DNA from: Actinorugispora endophytica
GTDB taxonomy: Bacteria; Actinomycetota; Actinomycetes; Streptosporangiales; Streptosporangiaceae
NCBI RefSeq assembly: GCF_004363075.1
Contig: NZ_SNYN01000025.1
Location: forward strand, 1 to 64,000
DNA: 64,000 nt
Direction of reading: 5' to 3'
The notes beneath the pieces were generated by a model. It had not been told where the DNA came from. It saw nothing but the letters and a program-made list of their open reading frames with translations, and made no database searches. Numbering within the stretch: the first letter of the stretch is position 1; every line of letters begins with the position of its first letter. Shown here piece by piece: positions 26,790-35,268 of this stretch. A program made the position numbers and the translations under genes.

Positions 26790-27779
26790 ATGATGCCGAC
26801 CCGCACCCGCCAGTGGATGTCCCGGAACACCGGTTCGCACCTGGACTGGCCCGCCGAACGCGCCCTGGCGCACAAGGGCGCCGAGACCGTCAGCGTCGTC
26901 CTTCCCGCCAAGGACGAGCAGGAGACCGTCGGCGCGATCGTCGAGGCCATCAGGAAGCCGCTCGTGGAACGCCTGCCACTGGTCGACGAGATCGTGGTCA
27001 TCGACTCCCGTTCCGGCGACGGCACCGCCGTCACCGCCCGCGAGGCCGGAGCCCTCGTCTACCACCAGGACGACATTCTCCCCGACCTGCCCGGCCTGTG
27101 GGGCAAGGGCGAGGCCCTGTGGAAGTCCCTGGCCGTGACCACCGGGGACGTCGTCGTCTTCGTCGACGCCGACATCCGCAACTTCGGCCCGCACTTCATC
27201 ACCGGCCTCGTCGGGCCGCTCCTGGCCGATCCGGACATGGGCTACGTCAAGGGCTGCTACAGCCGTCCCCTCCTCGAGGAGGGCTCCGTCGCCCCCGCGG
27301 ACGGGGGGCGCGTCACCGAGCTGGTGGCCCGCCCGCTGCTCAACATGTGCTGGCCGCACCTGTCGGGTTTCGTGCAACCGCTGGCCGGCGAGTACGCCGG
27401 GCGCCGCGCCGTCCTGGAGGCGGTCCCCTTCGTGTGCGGGTACGGCGTGGAGTTCGCCCTCCTGGTCGACCTCGCCGACCTCCTGGGCGTGGACCGCATG
27501 GCCCAGACCGACCTGGGCGTGCGCGAGCACTCCCACCAGTCCACGGCGGCGCTGGGCCGCATGTCCGGGCAGATCATCAACACCGCGTGGTCCCGCCTGC
27601 ACCGGCACGGCCTGGCCACCGCCGCCCGGCCGCCCGCCACCGGGCTCACCCAGTTCGTCCAGACCCCCGTCGGCTACCACGCGCTGGACTGGGACGTGGA
27701 CGTGCCCGAGAGGCCTCCGATGCGGCAGGTCGCGCATGCCCGGAGCGCGCAGTTCCCGCCCGGACGGGTCCAGCGGTGA
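26790..27779 (+). CDS. gpgS: Glucosyl-3-phosphoglycerate synthase (GT81)
   Basis: GpgS transfers glucose from an NDP donor to 3-phosphoglycerate, the first step to glucosylglycerate, a compatible solute and precursor of methylglucose lipopolysaccharides. Family motifs are present: VVLPAKDEQETVG, VVIDSRSGDGT, the metal-binding VVVFVDADI, GKGEALWKSL and GGRVTELVARPLL. The double ATG at 26790 follows GAAGGAG by 6 bases; the length of 329 is normal. The next gene, a GT4 transferase, starts inside its stop codon. A paralogue is at 30664-31629. Confidence 0.9.
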   Translation: MMPTRTRQWMSRNTGSHLDWPAERALAHKGAETVSVVLPAKDEQETVGAIVEAIRKPLVERLPLVDEIVVIDSRSGDGTAVTAREAGALVYHQDDILPDLPGLWGKGEALWKSLAVTTGDVVVFVDADIRNFGPHFITGLVGPLLADPDMGYVKGCYSRPLLEEGSVAPADGGRVTELVARPLLNMCWPHLSGFVQPLAGEYAGRRAVLEAVPFVCGYGVEFALLVDLADLLGVDRMAQTDLGVREHSHQSTAALGRMSGQIINTAWSRLHRHGLATAARPPATGLTQFVQTPVGYHALDWDVDVPERPPMRQVAHARSAQFPPGRVQR

Positions 27780-28933
27780 GCGTCCTGAGCGTCCTGGTCA
27801 ACGTCGGCCCCTGGCTGCCCGTACCCCCCACCGGCTACGGCGGGATCGAGAACGTGGTGGCCGCGCTGATCCCCCAGCTGCGCGAGAGGGGGGCGCGGGT
27901 GATCCTGGCCGGGACGGGGTCCTCGTCGATACCCGCGGACGAGTACGTCTCGGTGTTCCCCGACGGCCAGTTCGAGCACATCCAGGCCCCGTACAACCAG
28001 GCGGCGGGCATCGCCCACGCCCACATGCAGGCCGTCCTGGAGCGGCTGCGCCGCCACGGCGACGTCGACCTGGTGCACGACCACATGGAGGTCGTGGGCG
28101 CCTCCGTCCTCGGCGCCGCCGGAACGGCCGTGCCGCCGGTCCTGCACACCCTGCACTGGGACCTGTGCAAGCACCCGCACTTCTACAACGGCTTCGACGG
28201 ACGGGGGCGGCTCTTCGTCAACGGTGTATCGGAGTCCCAGCTGCGGCGCGCCCCGGCCCGGCTGCGCGCGCACAGCGTGGGCCACGTCCACCTGTCCACG
28301 CCCCTGGCCGTGGACGCCGACCGGCGCCGGGGCCCCGAGCGCCGCGAGGGCTTCGTCGTGGTCGGGCGGATCACCGCGGCCAAGGGCACCCACATCGCGG
28401 CGCGCGCGTGCCGCCGGCAGGGCCTGCCGCTGCTGCTGGCCGGCCCCGTCAACGGGTTGGACTCCCCCGAGGCCCTCGACAAGGTGCTCTCGGACCCCGA
28501 CGACCCGCGCCACGGGGCGCCCGACGTGCGCTACTACGCCGAGCACGTCGCGCCCCACGTCGACGGCGACCTGGTGCGCTGGATCGGCACCGTGGCGGGG
28601 CCCCGGCTCCGGTCCCTGCTGGAGAACGCGCGTGCCGCGCTGTTCCCGGTGCAGTGGGCCGAGCCCGGCGGCACCGCGGTGGTGGAGGCGCTGGCGTGCG
28701 GCGCCCCGGTCGTCGCGCTGTCGCGCGGCTGCCTGCCCGAACTCGTCGAGCACGGCCGGACGGGCCTGCTCACCGAGACCGACGACGGCTTCGAGGCGCT
28801 GCTGCGGCGCGTCGCGGAGATCGACCCCGCGCAGTGCCGTGCCGAGGCCGCGGCGCGGTTCACCCCCCGCGCGATGACCGAGCGCTACCTCGACCTGTAC
28901 GAGGAGACCCTCAGGCGCGCACGGCGCGCGTAG
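27776..28933 (+). CDS. GT4-family glycosyltransferase, partner of GpgS
   Basis: The 385-residue GT-B enzyme has the acceptor-domain motif PTGYGGIENVVAALIP near the N-terminus and the donor-site pattern EPGGTAVVEALACGAPVVAL near 295, whose first glutamate contacts the nucleotide sugar. It is translationally coupled to gpgS (GTGA overlap), so it probably extends or modifies the same product, for example by mannosylating glucosyl-3-phosphoglycerate as MggA enzymes do elsewhere. That assignment is inference; a polysaccharide role is possible. Confidence 0.85.
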   Translation: MSVLSVLVNVGPWLPVPPTGYGGIENVVAALIPQLRERGARVILAGTGSSSIPADEYVSVFPDGQFEHIQAPYNQAAGIAHAHMQAVLERLRRHGDVDLVHDHMEVVGASVLGAAGTAVPPVLHTLHWDLCKHPHFYNGFDGRGRLFVNGVSESQLRRAPARLRAHSVGHVHLSTPLAVDADRRRGPERREGFVVVGRITAAKGTHIAARACRRQGLPLLLAGPVNGLDSPEALDKVLSDPDDPRHGAPDVRYYAEHVAPHVDGDLVRWIGTVAGPRLRSLLENARAALFPVQWAEPGGTAVVEALACGAPVVALSRGCLPELVEHGRTGLLTETDDGFEALLRRVAEIDPAQCRAEAAARFTPRAMTERYLDLYEETLRRARRA

Positions 28934-28951
28934 ACCCGTGGTGCCTCCTCC

Positions 28952-29013
28952 GGTGATCTTGACCTTTTCGGGGTCTCGGAGACGGTTGAGACCCCGAAAA
29001 GGTCAAGATCACC
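28952..29013. repeat. 26-bp perfect palindrome, family A copy 1 (likely terminator)
   Basis: Arms at 28952-28977 and 28988-29013 pair over all 26 bases with a 10-base loop; the core of each arm is GATCTTGACCTTTTCGGGG. It starts 19 bases after the GT4 stop. A second copy at 56717-56778 differs by a paired change (GGTG/CACC here, GCTG/CAGC there) and by its loop, so base pairing is conserved. Confidence 0.9.
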
Positions 29014-29047
29014 GAGGGAAAGGCGTTCCGGCGCGGCGCTCGGCCGG

Positions 29048-29479
29048 TCAGCGGAACCAGTCGTTGTCCTGGCCCAGGCAGCGTGCCAGGTAGTCGCGCA
29101 GGGACACCACGGCGAGCCTCCGTTCGTCGGTCTCGTGGTCCCACTTGACGATCCCCGGGCCGTATCCGGTGTGGACGTAGGCGAACTGGGGTCCCATGTC
29201 GCTGTCGCCGAAGAACATCAGGTCATCGAACGGCGCGTACAGCTCATGGTGGTCCGGCTCCGCGCGGATCGCGAGGTTGTCCTCGACGATGCGCTCGGCG
29301 GGCCAGACCACGGCGTCGCCGTACTCGTTGTGGACCCCGTTGGTCTCGCGCAGCAGCTCCACCAGCTCCGGGGGGACCGGCAGGCCCAGGTTCTCCTCGA
29401 TCCGCCAGAACAGCGCCTCCTTGGCCGGCTCGGGGAATTCCGCGTCGGGATACAGTTCACCGATCAATAAACGCCACAC
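29048..29479 (-). CDS. SMI1/KNR4 (SUKH-family) protein
   Basis: The 143-residue protein matches SUKH immunity-like proteins: PVPPELVELLRETNGV near 36 and an acidic middle (LYAPFDDLMFFGDSDMG). SUKH proteins are often immunity partners of polymorphic toxins, but no toxin gene or secretion gene is adjacent, so it is solitary here. It starts at GTG 29479 and is preceded by the transporter promoter region. Confidence 0.8.
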   Translation of the reverse strand: MWRLLIGELYPDAEFPEPAKEALFWRIEENLGLPVPPELVELLRETNGVHNEYGDAVVWPAERIVEDNLAIRAEPDHHELYAPFDDLMFFGDSDMGPQFAYVHTGYGPGIVKWDHETDERRLAVVSLRDYLARCLGQDNDWFR

Positions 29480-29712
29480 CGTTGAATAATCACAGGTGCG
29501 CCCGGGTCACGGGAAATCGACGGGCCCGACGGACGCGAATCCGCGCCGATTTCTCCCGCCCGCAAAGGCGCGCGCGACTCCTCGTACCGCATCCGCCGTA
29601 CTCCGGAAGCCGCTTCCCGGACGACGCGGCGCGCCCTCCGACGGTGCAGAGTGGTGGGTATGACACGAACCACGAGCCTTCGCCCTCCTCTGCCCGCAGG
29701 GGTGTCGCACCC

Positions 29713-30618
29713 GTGAGCACGCTGTGGATCGCGGTCGGACTGTCGGTGGCCTCGGCGGTGTGCTACGGCGGCGGCGCGGTCACCCAGCGCCGCCTGGCGG
29801 GGGCCGTCGGCGGGCACGGCACGCTTCGGCGCGCGGTGCCCGCCCTCTTGGAGCAGCGGCTGTGGTGGCTGTCGGTCGCGCTCAACGCCGCCGGCGCGGC
29901 TCTGCACGCGCTGGCACTGGTGTACGGAACCCTTGTCGTGGTGCAGCCGCTGGGCACGCTGGTCCTGGTGTTCGCCCTGCCGTGGTCGGCGTGGCTGGCC
30001 GCGCGCCGGGTGAGCGCGCGCGAGTGGCACGGCGTGGTCCTGACGGTGGGCGCGCTGAGCGTCATGCTCGTGGCCGCGGGCTCCGGACCGCAGGGGCACA
30101 CCCTGTCCGACCAGGGCGGGCTGTGGCTGTCGCTGGCGGCGGCCGCGGCGGTGGGCGCGCTGGCGCTGGCCGGGGCCCGCGCGTCCGCCGCGGTACCGCG
30201 CGGCCTGCTGCTCGCGGCCGCCTCGGGGGTGGCCTTCGGCACGGCCTCGGCGCTGACCAAGGCGGTCCTGCACGCCGCCGCCGAGCAGGGGGTGTGGGCC
30301 CTGCTGGGATGGACCGGGCTGGGCCTGGTGGTGCTGGCCTGCGCCGGGGTGCTGCTGTCCCAGGCCGCGTACGCGCGCATGGACGTGGGCGCGCCGCTGG
30401 CCGTGATGACGCTGGCCAACCCGCTGGCGGCGGCCGCGGCGGGTGTGCTGTTCATGGGCGAGGGCTACGCGGGCGGCTCGTGGGGCGCGGGGGTGACGGT
30501 ACTGGCCGCGATCGTTGCGGCGCGCGGCGTGTTCCTGCTGTGCGTGGTCCCCGAGGGCCCCGCCGCCCCGCCCGTGCGCCGTGGCGATCACCCCGGCGCG
30601 TCCTCCCGGCGGTCCTGA
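29713..30618 (+). CDS. DMT-family transporter (EamA-like)
   Basis: The 301-residue membrane protein has about ten hydrophobic helices in two related halves, as in the drug/metabolite transporter family: YGGGAVTQRRLAG in TM1 and MTLANPLAAAAAGVLFMGE in the second half. It probably exports a small metabolite. GTG 29713 has GCAGGGG about 10 bases upstream; the longer frame to 29482 is Arg-rich and lacks coding character. Confidence 0.85.
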   Translation: MSTLWIAVGLSVASAVCYGGGAVTQRRLAGAVGGHGTLRRAVPALLEQRLWWLSVALNAAGAALHALALVYGTLVVVQPLGTLVLVFALPWSAWLAARRVSAREWHGVVLTVGALSVMLVAAGSGPQGHTLSDQGGLWLSLAAAAAVGALALAGARASAAVPRGLLLAAASGVAFGTASALTKAVLHAAAEQGVWALLGWTGLGLVVLACAGVLLSQAAYARMDVGAPLAVMTLANPLAAAAAGVLFMGEGYAGGSWGAGVTVLAAIVAARGVFLLCVVPEGPAAPPVRRGDHPGASSRRS

Positions 30619-30663
30619 CGTCCGCGGGGGCGCGGCTCCGGCCGGGCCCCCGGGGCGCCGCCC

Positions 30664-31629
30664 TCACACCAGTGCGGGCTCCACCAGGCTGTCAGCGGGG
30701 GGACGCTCACTGATGGCCGTCTCGCGCGGGTACGGCACGTACGCGCCGTCGGCGGTGTCGCCGCGCGCGTACTGCACGAGCGTGGTGGCGGCCGGGTCCC
30801 CTTCGACCAGCCGCCCCGACCGCACCAGGCGGGTGCGGGCGGTGTGCTGGATCTGCGCGGCCATCACCCCCAGGTCCGGCGTGGACTGGTTGGTGTGCTC
30901 GCGCACCCCCAGGTCCACCTGGGCGAGCGCGTCCAGGCCCTCGGCCTCCAGCAGGTCCACCAGCAGCCCCAGCTCCACCCCGTAGTGGGACACGAAGGGC
31001 ATCCGGCGCAGCACGTCGGCGCGGCCCGCGTACTCCCCCGACAACGGCTGGACGAACCCCGCCAGGCTCGGCCAGTACTGGTTGAGCAGGGGGCGCGCCA
31101 CCAGTTCGGTGACGCGCCCCCCGTTGAAGGCCTCCCCGGGGGACCCCTTCAGCGGCCGGTCGTAGCAGGCCTTGACGTAGGCCACGCCCGGGTCGGTGAC
31201 CAGCGGGCCCAGCAGGCCCGTCACGTAGTCGGGGGTGAAGCTCAGCAGGTCCGCGTCGACGAACACCAGGATGTCGCCGGTGGCCACGAACAGCGACTTC
31301 CACAGCGCCTCGCCCTTGCCCTCCCCGCCCGCCAGGTCGGGCCGGACGGCGTCCTGGTGGTAGACGGTGGCGCCCGCCTCCGCCGCGACGCGGGCGGTGC
31401 CGTCGGTACTGCGCGAGTCGATGACCACGATCTCGTCCACCAGCGGCACGTCCTCGCACAGCGCGGTTCGGATGCTGGTGACGATCCGGCCCACGGTCGC
31501 GCTCTCGTCACGGGCCGGCAGGACCACGGTGACCCGCTGGTCCCGTTTGTCCCCGGCGAGGACGCCGGCGTCCCAGTCCCGCGCACGGCTGGTGCGCCGG
31601 TCGAGCCATGCCTCTACCTCTGGCAGCAC
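30664..31629 (-). CDS. gpgS: Glucosyl-3-phosphoglycerate synthase, second copy (GT81)
   Basis: The 321-residue paralogue of the protein at 26790-27779 keeps the same motifs: VVLPARDESATVG, VVIDSRSTDGT, ILVFVDADL, GKGEALWKSLF and GGRVTELVARPLLNQ. GTG 31629 is preceded by GGGAGG at ideal spacing, whereas the GTG at 31671 is not. No gpgP phosphatase or GT4 partner is next to it. Two copies within 5 kb suggest separate regulation or different acceptors. Confidence 0.88.
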   Translation of the reverse strand: MLPEVEAWLDRRTSRARDWDAGVLAGDKRDQRVTVVLPARDESATVGRIVTSIRTALCEDVPLVDEIVVIDSRSTDGTARVAAEAGATVYHQDAVRPDLAGGEGKGEALWKSLFVATGDILVFVDADLLSFTPDYVTGLLGPLVTDPGVAYVKACYDRPLKGSPGEAFNGGRVTELVARPLLNQYWPSLAGFVQPLSGEYAGRADVLRRMPFVSHYGVELGLLVDLLEAEGLDALAQVDLGVREHTNQSTPDLGVMAAQIQHTARTRLVRSGRLVEGDPAATTLVQYARGDTADGAYVPYPRETAISERPPADSLVEPALV

Positions 31630-31918
31630 GGTGCCTCCCTGAATCGGCTCTGGCGTGTCCCGGCGCGGCACCGGTCGGTGAACCGCGCCAGGCGATTCGT
31701 TATAGCCCGCGAATTTTTCCGGCGTGTCGCCGGCGTGTGGCCAACGTGTGACGCCGTTTCGCGTCCGCCCCTCGCCGCGGTCCTTACGTCCGGGTTCACC
31801 CCTGACACACCACCTTGGTCCGCTCCCTGGCCTGGGCGCGCCTCCACGGGCTCAATGAGACCAGTGACGTGGTCAGGCCATGACCTTCCGCACACCGTTC
31901 CTTGCCGATGGGGGATCC

Positions 31919-32881
31919 ATGCGCGACTACCGACGCCCCGCCGCGGCGGCCGCCGCGGCCGCCGCACTGCTGCTGGCCGCACCCGCCGCGACCGCCGCGG
32001 CCATGACGGCGCCACCCGCCACGACCAGCTACTACGTGTCGATGACCGGGACACGCGCCGACCTGGAGACCGCGCGCGACGCGGGCTGCGCCCAGGGCCG
32101 CACCGGCCTCGACGGGCTGCGCGTCCTGTTCCTGGGCACCCAGGAGCGGGGGAACGTGCTGCGCCCGCCCGGCACCCGTCCGGACACCACCGCGCCCCGC
32201 GTGGCGGCCGCGCGCGGCGCCGCGGTCGCCGCCCAGTGGGCGCGCGGGTTCACCGAGTGCCGCGTCTCGGGGGCCACCGCCGTGCTGGCGCTGGGCGTGA
32301 ACAACAAGTCCGACGGACACGTCGACAGCGCCGCGGCGGGCCGGGCGTGGGCGCGGACCGTCACCGCGGCGGCCCGGAGGGCCACGACCGACGCGGTCGC
32401 GGTCGCGGGCGCGGTGGACGCCGAGCCGTCCTGGTCCTCCCCCGCCTGGGCGCGGGCCTGGGTGGACGCGTTCACCTCCGCCTCGCCGGCGCCGCTGTTC
32501 ACGATGAACTCCGCGGACGGCTGCCCGGTGTACGGCTCGACGTCCACCGCGTGCGGCAACGGCTGGACGGTGGCCGACGTGCACTACGTGTCCGCGGGCG
32601 CCTCCCCCGCCCTGGTGCCGGTCCCGCAGATCTACCGCACCGACGGCATCCAGGCGCGCCAGTGGGCGAACGTGAGCGCCTGGGGCGTGGCCCACGGGCA
32701 CGGCCCGGTCCGGTTCGGCGGGGCCCTGTCCCAGTCCGCCGCGTGCGCCCAGCGCGGCTGCGCCCGAACCGACAACACCCCCGAGCAGGCGTGGACGCAG
32801 CTGTTCACCGAACTCAACTCCCACGAGGAGACCCGTCTCGACTCCCTGCCGTACTCCACCGACATGAGCTGGCCCCGCTGA
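31919..32881 (+). CDS. Secreted protein of unknown function
   Basis: From ATG 31919 (GGGGGA just upstream) the 320-residue protein has a basic start (MRDYRRP), an Ala/Leu-rich hydrophobic core and an ATAAAM-like cleavage region, so it is exported by Sec. The mature part has four to six cysteines that may form disulfides (DGCPVYG, ACGNGW, ACAQRGCA) and an AGAVDAEPSWSSP stretch with acidic residues resembling a TIM-barrel hydrolase active site. That fold guess is weak. The gene is divergent from the second gpgS. Confidence 0.75.
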   Translation: MRDYRRPAAAAAAAAALLLAAPAATAAAMTAPPATTSYYVSMTGTRADLETARDAGCAQGRTGLDGLRVLFLGTQERGNVLRPPGTRPDTTAPRVAAARGAAVAAQWARGFTECRVSGATAVLALGVNNKSDGHVDSAAAGRAWARTVTAAARRATTDAVAVAGAVDAEPSWSSPAWARAWVDAFTSASPAPLFTMNSADGCPVYGSTSTACGNGWTVADVHYVSAGASPALVPVPQIYRTDGIQARQWANVSAWGVAHGHGPVRFGGALSQSAACAQRGCARTDNTPEQAWTQLFTELNSHEETRLDSLPYSTDMSWPR

Positions 32882-32927
32882 GGCTCCCGCCGGTCGCGCG
32901 GGGCTTCCGGCCCCGCCGCCGCCCGGG

Positions 32928-34217
32928 TCAGGCCGGCGCCATCGCTGTCGTCCGGCGCTTGTCGTCGCGGGCGGGGCCGGAGGACGAGAGGACGCACGGC
33001 GCGCCCAGTTCGGCGGCGACCGCCTCGCACCAGGCGCCGGGGTCCACGGCCTCGACGCGGGGCCGCACCTCCTCGAGCCGCCGGGTGAGCCGCTCCTGGG
33101 CCGCGAGGTCGCCCACGACCGCGCCCGGAAGCTCCGCGCACCGCCCCTGGTCGGTGTCGTAGGCGCGGCACATCCCCAGGCGCGCCCGGTGGGGGGCGTC
33201 GGTGTGGGTCACCGCCACCGCGTCCACCCCGCCGGTCGCGGCCACCGCGTAGCGGTGCAGGACCGCGTCGAAGTGCCCGGTGCGGAACGCCCCCTGCCAA
33301 CGCCCGGTCGTGTTGTGCGCCTCGCCCAGCGCGGCCAGCAGCGCGGGGTCCTCCGTGGGCAGCGGGCCGGGCCCGTGCCGGGGGGTGTAGGTGCGCACCA
33401 CCCCCAGCGTCGCCCCGTCGGCGCCGGCCCCGGCCAGCAGGGCGCGCGCGTTGGCCGCGGTGGTGGTGGACCAGGTGGTATACGGGTGCAGGCCGTGCCA
33501 CTCGTCCAGGAGGACCCCCTGGGCGCCCTCGAACACGACCGGCCCGGCCCCGAGCAGGTGCCGCAGGCGCGCGGCGCCGTCCACGATCCGGACCCGCTCG
33601 GCGAACGCCCCGAACACCGCCGCGCAGTCGGCGACCGGAGGCGCCTCCAGCGGACCGAGTTCGGCCTCCAGGGCCTCGCGCAGCCTCCCCAGCAGCCGCC
33701 GCAGCCGCACCGGGTCGGCGCAGTCGGCCGCCCTCGGCGCCCACCCGGGGTTCGCCAGCGCGTACGCCGCGGTCTCGCCGACGCCCATCCCGCACGAGCC
33801 GTGCCGCCCCGCGCCGCGCGCGCTCTCGCGCGCCCGGTTGGCCGCCTGGTGGTAGGGGGTGGTCACCAGCGCGTCGGCGTCCACGGTGAGCCGGTCCAGC
33901 GCGTCCGGCACCCCGATGGCGGCCAGGTGGTCGGCCTCGGCCGCCAGCGCCAGCGGGTCCACCAGCATGAACCGGGACAGGTGGGTGGCCACGCCGGGGG
34001 TGAGGGTGCCCGAGGAGAACTGCGCGAAGGTGTGGTGGCGCCCGTCGGGGGCCACCACGTTGTGGGCGGCCTGGGCGCCGCCGTTGAACCGCACCACCGC
34101 GCGGTGGCCGCCGAGCGCGCACAGCCAGTCCACGACCGTGCCCTTGCCCGCGTCGCCGAACCCCAGGTCCACCACGATGGTGTGGCCGTCCAGCTCCGCA
34201 CCGGCGCGGGGCGCCAT
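32928..34217 (-). CDS. Adenylosuccinate synthetase-like protein (PurA paralogue)
   Basis: PurA joins aspartate to IMP using GTP. This 429-residue homologue keeps the catalytic Asp (FGDAGKGTVVDW for WGDEGKGK), the catalytic His (GGAQAAHNVV for GGHNAGHT), the FEGAQGVLLDEWHG/HPYTT core and the final SSGPAR. The IMP-loop TTGRGIGPAY is replaced by SCGMGVGETAAY, and TKLD, the GTP base-specificity motif, by THTD. It is therefore unlikely to be the housekeeping enzyme and may use other nucleotides or acceptors. It is the last gene of an operon with vWA, J-kinase and NUDIX-regulator genes; its ATG overlaps the vWA stop (TGATG). Confidence 0.88.
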   Translation of the reverse strand: MAPRAGAELDGHTIVVDLGFGDAGKGTVVDWLCALGGHRAVVRFNGGAQAAHNVVAPDGRHHTFAQFSSGTLTPGVATHLSRFMLVDPLALAAEADHLAAIGVPDALDRLTVDADALVTTPYHQAANRARESARGAGRHGSCGMGVGETAAYALANPGWAPRAADCADPVRLRRLLGRLREALEAELGPLEAPPVADCAAVFGAFAERVRIVDGAARLRHLLGAGPVVFEGAQGVLLDEWHGLHPYTTWSTTTAANARALLAGAGADGATLGVVRTYTPRHGPGPLPTEDPALLAALGEAHNTTGRWQGAFRTGHFDAVLHRYAVAATGGVDAVAVTHTDAPHRARLGMCRAYDTDQGRCAELPGAVVGDLAAQERLTRRLEEVRPRVEAVDPGAWCEAVAAELGAPCVLSSSGPARDDKRRTTAMAPA

Positions 34218-35218
34218 CACAGCCGCCGGGTGCGCCCGGCGGCGCCGTCGGCGTCCAGGTCGGCCGGGGCCTCGGAGGCCCTGACGGGGGTGCGCGAGCG
34301 CGCCACGGGCTCCAGCGCGGCCGAGACCGCGCGCACCGCCTCGTCCTCCGTACCGTTCTCGCCCAGGTCCGCCAGGCCCTCGGCCAGGTCGATGGCCTCC
34401 TCGGCCAGGCCGACGGTGACCGCGATGGTCTCGGCGACCGCGTCCAGGTCGTCGAGCATGATGACGTTCTGTCCGAACAGCGACCGCCAGAACTTCTCCA
34501 CCTTGCCGTCGGCGGCGTGGTACGCGCCCGCCGGGACGATGTGGAACACCTCGAACTTGGCCTTGAGCTCGGCCACGATCTGCGGCAGCGGGATGTCCTC
34601 GTCCAGGTCGTCCCCGATCACCTCGCGCACCTCGCGCGCCTTGACCTTGCCGTACGCCAGCTCGTCGCCCATCAGGAACAGGTACCCGCGCCTGCCGCGC
34701 TTCTCCAGGCAGTCCATCGCGGTGTGCCGCGCCATGAAGTACATGGCCAGCTCGTAGGACTCGGTCAGCTGGCCGCCGCCCCCGCCCTCCAGCAGGATGT
34801 TGCCGAGCTGCTCGTCCATGCGGTTGTCCGACTCGAACTGCCCCACCTGAAGAGGGACCCGGTCGCAGGTGGCGTCCCCGATCCCGCCGAACATGATCTG
34901 CGGGTGCTGCACGTACCCCTTGCGCAGCAGCAGGCCGAACAGCTCGGGGAGCTTCGTCTGCATGGTCCGCGGGATGGACCCCATCGACCCGGTCACGTCG
35001 AACAGCACCGCGATGGCGGTGGAGGCGGGGTGCTCGTCGGAGTCCCGGCTCTCCCGCACCCCCGCGTTTCCGGGGTCCAGGCTCGGGTGGGCCGTCCAGG
35101 TGCTGGGCGGCGCCGACGCCGCCACGTGGTCGGTGTAGGCGAAGGCGCTCGTGCCGGTGCTCGCCCGGTACGAGTTCGCGGCGTTGTAGACGTCGGTGGA
35201 CCAGTGTCCGCTTCCCAT
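34217..35218 (-). CDS. vWA-domain protein
   Basis: The 333-residue cytosolic protein has a von Willebrand A fold with the metal-site motif LFDVTGSMGS near 73, followed by GGIGDATCDRVPLQVGQFES and ELAMYFMARH. There is no signal peptide. vWA proteins in bacterial conflict and stress operons act as scaffolds for kinases or AAA ATPases. The gene lies between the J-domain pseudokinase and the PurA-like gene, with AGAGGA before its ATG. The role in the complex is inference from context. Confidence 0.88.
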   Translation of the reverse strand: MGSGHWSTDVYNAANSYRASTGTSAFAYTDHVAASAPPSTWTAHPSLDPGNAGVRESRDSDEHPASTAIAVLFDVTGSMGSIPRTMQTKLPELFGLLLRKGYVQHPQIMFGGIGDATCDRVPLQVGQFESDNRMDEQLGNILLEGGGGGQLTESYELAMYFMARHTAMDCLEKRGRRGYLFLMGDELAYGKVKAREVREVIGDDLDEDIPLPQIVAELKAKFEVFHIVPAGAYHAADGKVEKFWRSLFGQNVIMLDDLDAVAETIAVTVGLAEEAIDLAEGLADLGENGTEDEAVRAVSAALEPVARSRTPVRASEAPADLDADGAAGRTRRL

Positions 35219-35268
35219 GGTGTTTCCTCTCGTAATTCCCTGTCGCCCGCGCTGTCGGGGCGGGGTGG

